64,000 bases of DNA. It comes from Porticoccaceae bacterium LTM1 (GTDB lineage: Bacteria; Pseudomonadota; Gammaproteobacteria; Pseudomonadales; Porticoccaceae). Numbering within the stretch: the stretch's first letter is position 1; every line of letters begins with the position of its first letter. Positions 47,666 through 56,344 of the stretch are shown here, piece by piece. The stretch covers positions 1 to 64,000 of the forward strand of contig CP127080.1 in the NCBI GenBank assembly GCA_030252795.1, given 5' to 3'. Below the pieces are notes generated by a model, which worked only from the letters and a program-made list of their open reading frames with translations, searched no databases and was not told the origin of the DNA. The translations under genes were made by a program, and so were the position numbers.

Positions 47666-48835
47666 ATGAGTAGCTGTAAGCAAAAGTGGACGTTGGCAGT
47701 AGGTGCGTTAATAATTGTTATTGGATTATTTTCAGCTTCAAGAATGAGTGGTGCCGATCTGGAAATTGAACAGATAACGCAATACTCCAGAAATGCGCCA
47801 TCTGACTTGAGTCCACTATTCTTTGGAAAGTCGGCATCTACACCATTATTGGAAAAAGGTGAGAATAGCTGGGTAGGTGAAATACAGTTAGGGCTGGGAA
47901 CAAAAGTTCCCTTTCAGGTAAATCTTGATGAGAGTGACCTTGAAGCAAGCAAATTGATTCTTGATCGGAATTGCGATGGAGAATTTACAGAACAAGTTAT
48001 CACTTCTTCTTCTGTTCGAGAAAACAATAAAACCAAAAATCAAACAATTTCCTTCAAAACATCAATCAATACCGAATACGCTGATCTTGGGGCTGGTCGA
48101 GAGATAGGCATTACTCTTTATGTCAACTTGAGTGCAGATGGCAAAATGGATTCCCAGGCACGATTTGTGGGCGATCTTTTTGTGGCGACACAAGTTGCAC
48201 TGCAAGGGATCCACCACGATATCATACTGACCGATATGAACCATGATGGCTTGTTCACTGAACAGGATCAATGGCTGGTCAAGAGAAGTAGCGATAAAGG
48301 GACAGCAGTACGTAGATTCGGTAGGGCGTTATCGGATTTTTTCTGGGTTGGAGAAAAGGCTTATAAAATCAGTCTCGCTGATGCGTATCCGTCGAAATTA
48401 TCTGTTACTGAATTTGATCCGGGAATGACAAAAACACAGGATGCGATAAATCGCGATCCTCAATACGCGGATCGAAAGGCTAAAAGAGCTGAGGCCCCAC
48501 TGGAGTTTTCGCATGATATCGAAACTGCAATTGAGCGCGCAAAAACCAATGGACAGCGCTATTTTCTTGATTTTGAGACAGACTGGTGTGGCCCGTGTAA
48601 ACAGATGGATAAATGGGTATACAGCGCTGCTGATGTGGTAAAGGCGGCAGAAAGTATTGTCTGTATAAAAGTGGACGGAGATTTGAACGAGGAGCTGGCA
48701 GCTCAAAATAAGGTGAATGGCTACCCTACAGGAATCCTTTTTTCTGCAGAAGGTAAGGAGTTAAAGCGATTTGTTGGCTACCAAAGTGTTGAGGAGATGA
48801 AGCGTTTTTTTGATACTGACGAGAACGGTAATTGA
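47666..48835 (+). CDS. Exported thioredoxin-family protein with two EF-hand-like loops
   Basis: A 389-residue protein. A hydrophobic N-terminal segment (WTLAVGALIIVIGLFSAS) is a signal or anchor. The middle contains DRNCDGEFTEQV (Asp100, Asn102, Asp104) and DMNHDGLFTEQD (Asp190, Asn192, Asp194, Asp201), both like EF-hand calcium loops. The C-terminal thioredoxin domain has Cys308-Gly-Pro-Cys311 in DWCGPCKQMDKWVY and the cis-Pro in NGYPTGILF. I chose ATG 47666, with GGAGGGG before it, over an earlier GTG. It lies after the receptors and may serve them. Confidence 0.85.
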   Translation: MSSCKQKWTLAVGALIIVIGLFSASRMSGADLEIEQITQYSRNAPSDLSPLFFGKSASTPLLEKGENSWVGEIQLGLGTKVPFQVNLDESDLEASKLILDRNCDGEFTEQVITSSSVRENNKTKNQTISFKTSINTEYADLGAGREIGITLYVNLSADGKMDSQARFVGDLFVATQVALQGIHHDIILTDMNHDGLFTEQDQWLVKRSSDKGTAVRRFGRALSDFFWVGEKAYKISLADAYPSKLSVTEFDPGMTKTQDAINRDPQYADRKAKRAEAPLEFSHDIETAIERAKTNGQRYFLDFETDWCGPCKQMDKWVYSAADVVKAAESIVCIKVDGDLNEELAAQNKVNGYPTGILFSAEGKELKRFVGYQSVEEMKRFFDTDENGN

Positions 48836-48854
48836 GTTAAGACATTTCCTGTAT

Positions 48855-48887
48855 AAAAAAAGGCAAGCCACTTGGCTTGCCTTTTTT
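48855..48887. terminator. Bidirectional terminator between thioredoxin-family gene and cspA-type gene
   Basis: AAAAGGCAAGCCA and TGGCTTGCCTTTTT pair with a 2-base loop and have A and T runs on the two sides, so it can stop both converging genes. Confidence 0.93.
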
Positions 48888-48903
48888 ATAACGCGGAGAT
48901 CAA

Positions 48904-49113
48904 TTAGATCGCTACGATATTCTCAGCTTGAGGACCTTTCTGGCCTTGAGTTACAGTGAACTCAACGCGCTGGCCTTCGGCCAGAGTTTTAAAGCCTGCA
49001 CCAGAGATTGCGCTGAAGTGAGCGAAAACGTCCGGGCCAGATTGTTGTTCGATAAAGCCAAAGCCTTTAGCTTCGTTAAACCATTTAACGGTACCAGTAA
49101 CAGTGTTAGACAT
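48904..49113 (-). CDS. Cold-shock protein, CspA family
   Basis: A 69-residue nucleic-acid chaperone. The RNP motifs KGFGFIEQ and DVFAHFSAI are exact family features, with VKWFNEAKG upstream. Members bind single-stranded RNA and DNA, some at low temperature, others always. A GGCCTCTAGAGGCC palindrome lies 32 bp before the start on the transcript side. Which Csp subtype it is cannot be said. Confidence 0.97.
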   Translation of the reverse strand: MSNTVTGTVKWFNEAKGFGFIEQQSGPDVFAHFSAISGAGFKTLAEGQRVEFTVTQGQKGPQAENIVAI

Positions 49114-49144
49114 AACTAATTATCCTGTAATAAACATAATTTTT

Positions 49145-49158
49145 GGCCTCTAGAGGCC
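49145..49158. promoter_or_regulatory. 14-bp palindrome in the cold-shock leader
   Basis: GGCCTCTAGAGGCC is a perfect palindrome just upstream of the cold-shock start (about 32 bp). In RNA it gives at best a tight hairpin, so a DNA site or leader structure are both possible. Its function is unknown. Confidence 0.5.
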
Positions 49159-49358
49159 GATCTAGCTGAAAAAATAGAGACTTAAATTTAGAAACTACAG
49201 GACGTGGTACAACTACGAAATGGAGAATTTAAACAGAGACTTACTTTTTTGCTGTCGCCACAGTACATAGGTATAAGGGCTGAGTCAACAAAGATTACAC
49301 CTAGGCAGGCTACATTTATGACCGGAATGGGAATGACGGATATGTTTTAGCTGGTAAG

Positions 49359-49389
49359 GCCGTCATCCCCGCGTGACGCGGATGACGGC
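49359..49389. repeat. REP-like palindrome, CCGTCATCCCCGC family
   Basis: GCCGTCATCC (49359-49368) and GGATGACGGC (49380-49389) pair, with CGCG inner steps and a bulged C. It sits 25 bp after the stop of the M48 gene on its own strand and may terminate it. Confidence 0.8.
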
Positions 49390-49413
49390 TTGAAAGGCAA
49401 ATATCACTACTTT

Positions 49414-50703
49414 TTACTGACCCGCTTGCGCCATTTGTGCGATTCTGGAGCGCGCTTTATCCGCCAGCTCGCCACTGCCGTTGGCAACCTGCTGGAAATA
49501 CTTCTGGGCGGTGGAGTAGTCATTGCGCTGGTAAGCCAGCTCACCCAGGTAATACGCTGCGGTCTGGGTTGGCAGGATCTGGTAGCTACGAAGTAGATCC
49601 TGTTCTGCTTCACGATGTTGGCCCAGTTCAAATCGCACTAATCCACGCAGGGCGTGTGGCTTGAAGTAGTCCGGATTTTTGGCAATAGCGGTACCGTAGG
49701 ATTTGGCGGCATTGTCGTAACTTTTTTGCATCTCCCAGGCGTAACCGCGTAACTCCCAGAATTCCGCCTCATCTGGTTGAATCGCTACTGCACGATCGAG
49801 CTGCTTGAGTGCACCGGCGGAATCCTTGCTATTCAGCAGTTTGATGGCCTCTTCAGCGGCTTTGTAAGCCGGCGTATCCTTTTTCAGCTGTGCAATAGCG
49901 CGTTGGTAACGGTCGCGATAGCGTTGGCCCCCGCTGAGTGATTTGGCGTGTTCACGGTTGGCATTCACCCGGGCTTGCGAAGGTGGGTGGCTGGCAAACA
50001 GGGCCGAGATTGGATCGGATTGGCGACCCTGTGACAATTTCACAAAGGTCTCCTGTAATTCGACGGCACCATAGGGATCGTAACCGGCACGAGACATATA
50101 CTGCATGCCATACTTGTCCGACTCCAATTCATCGTCGCGGCCGTAACGGGCCAGGATCGCCGAAGCACCGACCTGGCCAAATTCACTGATCGCGCCTTCA
50201 TACCCAGAACCCTGCGTGGCAGCGCCAAGTACGGCAAGAGTGCCACCCAACAGCTGGGTTTTGGTCATCTGCTGGGCGGAGTGACGGGCAGCGGCATGGA
50301 CAATTTCATGGGCCAGTACAGCGGCCAGTTGTGACTCGTCCTGCAGATACATTAACAGGCCACGATTTACGGCGATTTTGCCACCGGGCAATGCCCAGGC
50401 ATTGGGCACCGAATTGTTGAGCACCGTGAACTTGTAGGGCAGGCCTGGTCGATCACTGACGCGGGCCAGTTTCTGGCCAACTTCGTTGATATATAACTGC
50501 AGATCCGGGTCTACATGGTAGCGGCCCCCCTGGGATTGAATCTGAGGATGGTAGTTTTGCTCGCCCAGCTGTACTTCCTGGGCAGCGCTGACAATAGAGA
50601 GCTCTTTTTCCCCGGTGACGGGGTTTACCGCGCAGCCAGCAGCGGTAAGTGCCCCGGCCACAGCCAGTCCCCAAATGGGCTTGAAATGGAGTTGCTTTAA
50701 CAT
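49414..50703 (-). CDS. M48 metalloprotease with TPR repeats (BepA-like), lipoprotein
   Basis: A 429-residue protein. The lipobox AAGC gives Cys24. The zinc motif HEIVH has His132, Glu133 and His136; the third ligand Glu is in ELESDKYGMQY. Tetratricopeptide repeats follow from about residue 270 to 420. The layout equals BepA/YfgC, a periplasmic protease-chaperone that clears stalled outer-membrane proteins. A separate lipoprotein signal is unusual for BepA, so a LoiP-like or other M48 is possible. Confidence 0.9.
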   Translation of the reverse strand: MLKQLHFKPIWGLAVAGALTAAGCAVNPVTGEKELSIVSAAQEVQLGEQNYHPQIQSQGGRYHVDPDLQLYINEVGQKLARVSDRPGLPYKFTVLNNSVPNAWALPGGKIAVNRGLLMYLQDESQLAAVLAHEIVHAAARHSAQQMTKTQLLGGTLAVLGAATQGSGYEGAISEFGQVGASAILARYGRDDELESDKYGMQYMSRAGYDPYGAVELQETFVKLSQGRQSDPISALFASHPPSQARVNANREHAKSLSGGQRYRDRYQRAIAQLKKDTPAYKAAEEAIKLLNSKDSAGALKQLDRAVAIQPDEAEFWELRGYAWEMQKSYDNAAKSYGTAIAKNPDYFKPHALRGLVRFELGQHREAEQDLLRSYQILPTQTAAYYLGELAYQRNDYSTAQKYFQQVANGSGELADKARSRIAQMAQAGQ

Positions 50704-50789
50704 ACAGGCATCCTTTTTCGGTATGACAGTAGAGTTTGCGTATAATCTTATCCCGTTATTAATAACGAAACAGTATCGGGACCGGATTT

Positions 50790-51566
50790 ATGTACTTTGT
50801 TATCTCACCTGCTAAAACCCTCGACTTTGATACCCCTCCGATTACTGGTTCATTCACCCAATCAGATTGGCTGGATCAATCCGCACTGCTGATCGACGAG
50901 TTACGACTTCTGGCTCCCCACGATATCAGCTCCCTGATGAAGGTAAGCGACAAGATTGGCCAGCTCAATTACGATCGTTTTCAGGCGTGGCAGATACCTT
51001 TTGACAGCAACAATGCCAAACAGGCCGTGCTGGCCTTTAAAGGCGATGTCTACACTGGTCTGGACGCGGAATTCCTGAGCGAACAGGATCTGCAATGGGC
51101 GCAAAAGCATCTGAGAATTCTCTCCGGGCTGTATGGATTACTGCGACCCCTGGACTTGATTCAGCCATATCGACTCGAAATGGGTACCAAGTTCAAGAAC
51201 CAGCGCGGCAAGGATCTCTACCAGTTTTGGGGGGATCAACTGACGGAGGTACTTAATGGTGAGTTTGCGAAAGAGAAACAACCTGTACTGATCAATCTCG
51301 CCTCCAATGAGTACTTCAAGGCGATCAACAAGAAAAAGCTCGATGCGGAAATTATCACCCCGGTCTTTAAGGATTTTAAAAACGGGCAGTACAAAATCAT
51401 CAGTTTTTATGCCAAAAAAGCGCGCGGCCTGATGAGTGCCTATATTATTAAAAATCGCCTGACAGACCCTGAGGCGATCAAACATTTTGATACGGCCGGT
51501 TATTACTTCAGCCCGGAGCAATCCAGCGCCACGGAGTGGGTGTTCTTGCGAGATGAAGCGGAATAA
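50790..51566 (+). CDS. yaaA: Peroxide stress protein YaaA (DUF328)
   Basis: A 258-residue protein of the YaaA family, which limits intracellular iron and protects DNA from peroxide. It starts [18 protein letters not shown]. The motifs [26 protein letters not shown] and [12 protein letters not shown] are fully conserved. The length is normal. It is divergent from the M48 gene and followed closely by the DUF938 gene. Confidence 0.97.
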   Translation: MYFVISPAKTLDFDTPPITGSFTQSDWLDQSALLIDELRLLAPHDISSLMKVSDKIGQLNYDRFQAWQIPFDSNNAKQAVLAFKGDVYTGLDAEFLSEQDLQWAQKHLRILSGLYGLLRPLDLIQPYRLEMGTKFKNQRGKDLYQFWGDQLTEVLNGEFAKEKQPVLINLASNEYFKAINKKKLDAEIITPVFKDFKNGQYKIISFYAKKARGLMSAYIIKNRLTDPEAIKHFDTAGYYFSPEQSSATEWVFLRDEAE

Positions 51567-51582
51567 CAAAGAGAAATAACAG

Positions 51583-52179
51583 ATGACAGTGATCAAGCCT
51601 TTTTCCCAAGCCTGTGAAAATAACAAGGCACCTATACTCGATATATTAAAAACGGCTTTCGAAAGCAGTACATCAGTATTGGAAATTGGCAGTGGTACCG
51701 GGCAGCACGCAGTGCATTTTGCCCCTGCATTGTCACATTTACAGTGGTACACCAGTGATCGCTCTGAAAATCATGCCGGCATCAATTTTTGGCTCAATGA
51801 GATGCCGGCTGATAATTTGCATCGCCCGATATTACTGGATGTGGATATGCCGGAGTGGCCAGAGTTGTCGATTGATGGCGTTTTTACGGCAAACACCTGT
51901 CACATTATGCCCTGGCATAGCGTTGAAACGATGTTTTCCGGTGTTGGCAGGTTGCTTTCTGCTGGCGGCATCTTTTGTCTGTATGGCCCATTTAATTACG
52001 GCGGTAATTTTACCAGTGACAGTAATGCCAGCTTTGATATGAGCTTAAAGTTGGAAGCGCCTCATATGGGTATTCGCGATTTTGAGGCGATTGAACAGTT
52101 GGCGTTTGATAACGGTTTTGCGTTAAAGGCAGATAAACATATGCCAGCTAATAATCGATTGTTGGTATTCGGGAAATAA
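51583..52179 (+). CDS. DUF938 SAM-dependent methyltransferase
   Basis: A 198-residue protein with the SAM loop VLEIGSGTGQHAVHFAP and later NTCHIMPW and FCLYGPFNYGGNFTS, all DUF938 features. The substrate is unknown. It starts 16 bp after yaaA, so it may be co-transcribed. Confidence 0.9.
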   Translation: MTVIKPFSQACENNKAPILDILKTAFESSTSVLEIGSGTGQHAVHFAPALSHLQWYTSDRSENHAGINFWLNEMPADNLHRPILLDVDMPEWPELSIDGVFTANTCHIMPWHSVETMFSGVGRLLSAGGIFCLYGPFNYGGNFTSDSNASFDMSLKLEAPHMGIRDFEAIEQLAFDNGFALKADKHMPANNRLLVFGK

Positions 52180-52183
52180 TACC

Positions 52184-52234
52184 CCGGGTTGCCGATTGTC
52201 ATTGCGGGGTTGCGAAGCAATCGTGGCAATCCGG
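52184..52234. repeat. REP-like palindrome, GCGAAGCAATC family
   Basis: CCGGGTTGCCGATTG (from 52184) and CAATCGTGGCAATCCGG (ending 52234) are imperfect reverse complements. The inner GCGAAGCAATC matches the arms at 2671 and 57076. It separates DUF938 and YceI genes. Confidence 0.65.
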
Positions 52235-52281
52235 TGTCTTACACAGTATCAGGCCCTAATCACAGTTTGCTGAGAGGCTTT

Positions 52282-52905
52282 ATGAAACAGCCGACTCAAT
52301 TTCTTATCGCACTGTTCTTCCTGCTGTTGATGCCAATGTCGGGTTGTCAGCAATTACTGGTCGGTCCGGTGGCCACAGAAATGGGTGAGCTGCGCGCCGG
52401 GAAATATAGGCTGGATCCCGATCACACCACAGTGCTGTTTAAGGTTTCTCACTTGGGAATATCTACCTATGTGGGACGGTTTAACCAAATGACAGCCAGC
52501 CTGAATTTTGATCCTGGAAATATGGCTGTCTCTACACTGGAGGGGCGTGTCGAGACGGCTAGCGTGGACGTAAACAATTCAAATCTTGAGAAGACGCTGC
52601 AGGGTAACGAGTGGTTTGCCTGTGAACAGTTTCCTCAGGCTCAATTTGTCTCTGCGTTGGTAACGCCACTGAGTGAAAACCAGTTTCGCTTTGCAGGAAA
52701 TTTAACATTACGTGGCGAGACTAAACCCATTAGCTTGATCGGCACTTTTCATGGTGGAGCCAGCAACCGCCTGACCGGATATTACACTTTGGGCTTTTCA
52801 GCAGTAGGCACTATTAAGCGCAGTGAATTTGGTATGGATAAATATTCCGGCTTGGTAGGTGATGAAGTGACGCTGGAAATTTATGCTGAATTTCAGAAGC
52901 AGTAG
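52282..52905 (+). CDS. YceI-family lipoprotein
   Basis: A 207-residue protein. The lipobox MSGC gives Cys22. The YceI domain starts GKYRLDPDHTTVLFKVSHLGISTYVGRFN and ends VGDEVTLEIYAEF. YceI proteins form a lipocalin-like barrel that binds isoprenoids or amphiphiles. I used ATG 52282, which has GAGAGG upstream; the frame is open 93 bp earlier through the repeat element, which is not coding. Confidence 0.92.
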   Translation: MKQPTQFLIALFFLLLMPMSGCQQLLVGPVATEMGELRAGKYRLDPDHTTVLFKVSHLGISTYVGRFNQMTASLNFDPGNMAVSTLEGRVETASVDVNNSNLEKTLQGNEWFACEQFPQAQFVSALVTPLSENQFRFAGNLTLRGETKPISLIGTFHGGASNRLTGYYTLGFSAVGTIKRSEFGMDKYSGLVGDEVTLEIYAEFQKQ

Positions 52906-52930
52906 GGAGTGTCGTGCGCACTGTGACAAC

Positions 52931-54082
52931 TTAGAGTTGGCAGGATTTTAAGTGTTTATAAGGCAGGTGATTTCGTGCGTCTGCCATATAAAGCTTGTTG
53001 AGACGATGCTCCTCCGATAGGAAGGCATCTATGGCCTGGTCGAAGCGGGGGTCAGCCAGCCAGTGATAGGAACAGGTTTCGACCGGTTCAAAGCCCCTTT
53101 TGATTTTATGTTCACCCTGCGCGCCCGCATCAAAACGATCCAGCTGTTCCCTGATCGCATACTCAATGCCTAGGTAGTAGCAGAGTTCAAAATGAAGTCC
53201 GTCGAACTCCTGCCTTGCACCCCAGTAGCGGCCGTAAAGGTTATCGCGATCACGGAAAAACAACGCCGCTGCTATCAGCTCACCATCTTGTATAGCCGTC
53301 GCCATCAATAATTGATCCGCCATGGTTTCGGCAATCTGCTGAAAAAAAGCTCGGTTCAAATAACCTGTGCCACCACTTCGCTTTAAGTACGTGCGGTGAT
53401 ACAACAAATAAAAATCGTCCCAAAATTGTTCACTGAGTTCCGAGCCGGGTTGCATTGTCATGGTAAAGCCTTGGGACTGTGCTCGAGCGCGCTCTTTTTT
53501 TATCGCTTTGCGGCGGCGAGAACTCAGTTGCTGCAAAAAGTGGTCGAAACTTTGGTAGCGCTGGTTGTACCAATGAAACTGGGTGCCGGTGCGTCGCTGC
53601 AGCGGTTGCTCGCGAAGTAGGGTGTCGTCGTAATGGCTGGGGAATAAAAGGTGCAGGCCGGACGCCTGAATGTCGATGGCGTAGGCCTGTATGGCAGTAA
53701 TGCTGGCTTGAGCCACTTGATGACGGTCGGCGTGGTCTGCGGTTAACAGACGTGGCCCGCTGGCGGGGGTAAAGGGTACTGCGCTGACCAGTTTTGGGTA
53801 GTAGGGCTGGCCAATGCGCTGGTAGGCCTCGGCCCAGCTCCAGTCAAAAACGTATTCGCCCCAGGAGTGGTTTTTCAGGTAGAGCGGTAACCCCGCCTCA
53901 AGAATACCCCCCTGCTCCAGAATAAGGTGACAGGGTTGCCAGCCACTTTCGGCACAGACGCTACCGCTCTCTTCCAGTGCCAGCAAAAAAGCGTGTTGCA
54001 AAAACGGGTAGTCGCACCCCAGCAAACTGTTCCAATGCTCAGGTGCTATGTCACGAATGGAGGAGAGAAAACGTACGTCCAA
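52931..54082 (-). CDS. GNAT-like protein of COG3146 (DUF482)
   Basis: A 383-residue protein of the COG3146 family, related to GNAT/FemX folds and named putative peptidoglycan-synthesis related. It begins SIRDIAPEHWNSLLG, holds FLQHAFLLALEESG, and ends in AQGEHKIKRGFEPVETCSYHWL, which is typical. Its enzymatic role is unproved. It lies on the minus strand after phoR. Confidence 0.88.
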   Translation of the reverse strand: MDVRFLSSIRDIAPEHWNSLLGCDYPFLQHAFLLALEESGSVCAESGWQPCHLILEQGGILEAGLPLYLKNHSWGEYVFDWSWAEAYQRIGQPYYPKLVSAVPFTPASGPRLLTADHADRHQVAQASITAIQAYAIDIQASGLHLLFPSHYDDTLLREQPLQRRTGTQFHWYNQRYQSFDHFLQQLSSRRRKAIKKERARAQSQGFTMTMQPGSELSEQFWDDFYLLYHRTYLKRSGGTGYLNRAFFQQIAETMADQLLMATAIQDGELIAAALFFRDRDNLYGRYWGARQEFDGLHFELCYYLGIEYAIREQLDRFDAGAQGEHKIKRGFEPVETCSYHWLADPRFDQAIDAFLSEEHRLNKLYMADARNHLPYKHLKSCQL

Positions 54083-54221
54083 CCGATGCAGCCTTATCTC
54101 AAAAATAGAAGGGTATGACTAAGGATAAGCCCTTTCTGGTCAGACTGCGTTGAATTTATACGGCTCAGTCACTTCATGTACGGATTGAGGCGTTGTGCCG
54201 GGCTAATATCAATTAGTGTTA

Positions 54222-55508
54222 TCAGGCCCTAACCCGGCTATTTGGGAATTTGCAGGTAAAGGTTGTGCCCTTGCCGAGAGTGCTCTCGATGTTGAGTGAA
54301 CCATCGTGGCTGAGCAACACGTGCTTGACGATAGCCAGCCCCAGACCGGTACCGCCGGATTTGGAGGTGCGGCTGCTGTCCACTCGATAAAATCGCTCGG
54401 TTAGGCGAGGCACGTGAATTGGGTCGATGCCGATGCCGTCATCGCTTACCTCAATAATGACACCTTCGCCATTGCGGCGGGCATTTACTTCAATGCTCGC
54501 CCCTTCCGGGTTGTGCTTGACGGCATTAAACACCAGATTGGAGATGGCACTTTGCAGCTGTGAGGGATTGCCCAACAGGGTCAGCTCTTCCGGTGCTTCG
54601 ATCATGATATCGTGCTCGCCCTGACTCAGGGCTCGAGCATCAATAGCAATCTGGTCAAGCATCGGCTTGAGTGACACGGGGTCTAAAGGTGCATGCTGTG
54701 TAACGGATTCCAGTTTGGAGAGCATGACCAGGTCATTGGCGAGGTTGCTCATCCGGTTGGTCTGCTGGTGCATCTGCTCCAGAGCGCGCTGGAAAGGCAT
54801 TGGCAGCTGATCAGACATAGCCTCCAATGTTTCGATATAACCGGAAATCACCGTCAGCGGAGTGCGCAATTCGTGGGAGATATTGCCGACAAACTCCTTG
54901 CGCATGGTTTCCAGATTGCGCAGGCGGGTAATGTCGCGAACTACCAGAACTATTTCGTCTTTGCCGAAGCGGGCGGCAGTGAACATCAGGGTGACGTTTT
55001 TATTGCCTGGAGCGGTGATCTCCAGTGGCTTGGGATAGTCATCCTGAAGGATAAATTCTACAAAGCGTGGATCTCGAATCAGGTTGGTAATCACCTGTTC
55101 ACGGTCATCGGAACGCAGGGACAGGAGTTGTTCTGCCGCCGGGTTCCACCATTCCAGGGTATTTTCGCTATCCAGAATCAGAATGCCATCGGCCAGGGCG
55201 CTGGTGATCTTCTGCACACGCACACTTAAAGACTTAAGGCTCTGCTGGCTGCGCAATGAGCGTTTTTGCAGGCGGTAGAGCTGATCGGAAATGTCGCCCC
55301 AGATTCCGGTGGCATCCGGTGGCAGGCCACGAGCGCCACCGTCCAGCCAGCGGTATATCTTGACGATTCGCCGCAGCGTCCAGAGCATGTAAATCAGGCC
55401 GCCCAACAGCAGCGTGAGCAGTACATGCCCGTTTAGATAGCCAAAGATCAGCAGGCTGATACCGATGAGCGCAATGCGCTCCAACTCGGTTTGAAAACCC
55501 CGTTGCAA
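54222..55508 (-). CDS. phoR: Phosphate regulon sensor kinase PhoR
   Basis: PhoR is a membrane histidine kinase that phosphorylates PhoB at low phosphate. Two helices lie near residues 12-46. A PAS domain (about 100-200) precedes the H-box FVGNISHELRTPL with His212. The kinase domain has DDGIGI and GTGLGLAIVKHVL. The 428-residue length is normal. It is 42 bp after phoB on the same strand. Confidence 0.97.
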   Translation of the reverse strand: MQRGFQTELERIALIGISLLIFGYLNGHVLLTLLLGGLIYMLWTLRRIVKIYRWLDGGARGLPPDATGIWGDISDQLYRLQKRSLRSQQSLKSLSVRVQKITSALADGILILDSENTLEWWNPAAEQLLSLRSDDREQVITNLIRDPRFVEFILQDDYPKPLEITAPGNKNVTLMFTAARFGKDEIVLVVRDITRLRNLETMRKEFVGNISHELRTPLTVISGYIETLEAMSDQLPMPFQRALEQMHQQTNRMSNLANDLVMLSKLESVTQHAPLDPVSLKPMLDQIAIDARALSQGEHDIMIEAPEELTLLGNPSQLQSAISNLVFNAVKHNPEGASIEVNARRNGEGVIIEVSDDGIGIDPIHVPRLTERFYRVDSSRTSKSGGTGLGLAIVKHVLLSHDGSLNIESTLGKGTTFTCKFPNSRVRA

Positions 55509-55550
55509 GCTGAAATTCCTTGTATAGCGATGTTGTACGACGCTGGGGAA

Positions 55551-56252
55551 TTACTCTTCCGTCAGCTTGGTGGAGAAGCGGTATCCCGCCCCGCGCACAG
55601 TTTGAATGAATCGGTCGTGACCATCAACACTCAATGCCTTGCGAAGTCGGCGAATATGCACATCCACAGTGCGCTCTTCCATGTAAACATTACCACCCCA
55701 CACGTGGTCGAGTATCTGGTCCCTGCTGTAGACACGCTCCTGGTGAGTTAGGAAAAACTCTAAAAGACGATATTCAGTGGGGCCCATCGAAACCGGTTTA
55801 TCGTTAATGGTCACGCGGTGGCTGATTGGGTCAAATAGCAGATCATTGACCTGAATCGGCTCTTCCGGGGCTTCCGGACCAGCGCGACGCAGCACCGCCT
55901 TGATACGGGCCAGCAGTTCACGGGGTGAGAATGGTTTGGTGATGTAATCATCGGCACCGGAATCAAAACCCTGAATCTTGTTGTCTTCATCGGCTTTGGC
56001 GGTAAGCATGATTACCGGCACTTTGGCGGTGAGCTCATGGCGCTTCAGGCGGCGAACCAGTTCGATACCGCTGGTACCGGGCATCATCCAGTCCATTAAC
56101 ACCAAGTCCGGGCGTTCGTCGATAATCAGGCTATGTGCATCCTGGGCATTGGCAGCCTGCAGGCATCTGTATCCGGCGACTTCCAGTGCCATCGTGATCA
56201 TGTCACGAATTGGAGCTTCATCATCTACGACCAAAATATTAGCTTGTTGCAT
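55551..56252 (-). CDS. phoB: Phosphate regulon response regulator PhoB
   Basis: A 233-residue OmpR-type regulator. The receiver has acidic Asp10-Asp11 and the phospho-acceptor Asp54 in LMDWMMPG, with TAKADED and TKPFSPREL. The C-terminal winged helix includes TEYRLLEFFLTHQERVYSRDQILDHVWG. It activates pst and its own gene; Pho boxes lie directly upstream at 56291. Confidence 0.98.
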   Translation of the reverse strand: MQQANILVVDDEAPIRDMITMALEVAGYRCLQAANAQDAHSLIIDERPDLVLMDWMMPGTSGIELVRRLKRHELTAKVPVIMLTAKADEDNKIQGFDSGADDYITKPFSPRELLARIKAVLRRAGPEAPEEPIQVNDLLFDPISHRVTINDKPVSMGPTEYRLLEFFLTHQERVYSRDQILDHVWGGNVYMEERTVDVHIRRLRKALSVDGHDRFIQTVRGAGYRFSTKLTEE

Positions 56253-56290
56253 AGCTATACCATCCAGGTTTTATAACTGCTCCACATTAG

Positions 56291-56319
56291 ATGACGGCAA
56301 TATGACAGTACTATTACAG
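56291..56319 (-). promoter_or_regulatory. Pho-box array upstream of phoB
   Basis: On the minus strand three 7-bp units, CTGTAAT, CTGTCAT and CCGTCAT, lie 11 bp apart (plus-strand positions 56313-56319, 56302-56308, 56291-56297). They match the PhoB repeat CTGTCAT and sit 39 bp before the phoB start, indicating autoregulation. Confidence 0.88.
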
Positions 56320-56344
56320 CAGTTGGGCGGTTTAATGACAACGA

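Larger units (their letters stand above)
49114..49413. other. cspA-type 5' region and convergent-free gap
   Basis: About 300 bp between the cold-shock start and the end of the M48 gene. The cold-shock part probably holds a long 5' UTR, with a 14-bp palindrome at 49145-49158. A GTCATCCCCGC palindrome sits at 49359. Nothing else is recognisable; no tRNA or small gene was found. Confidence 0.5.

Noticed and set aside
54405-54420. Third parS-like CACGTG site in phoR
   Set aside because: Only the CACGTG core matches; the outer TGTTC/GAACA arms are absent.
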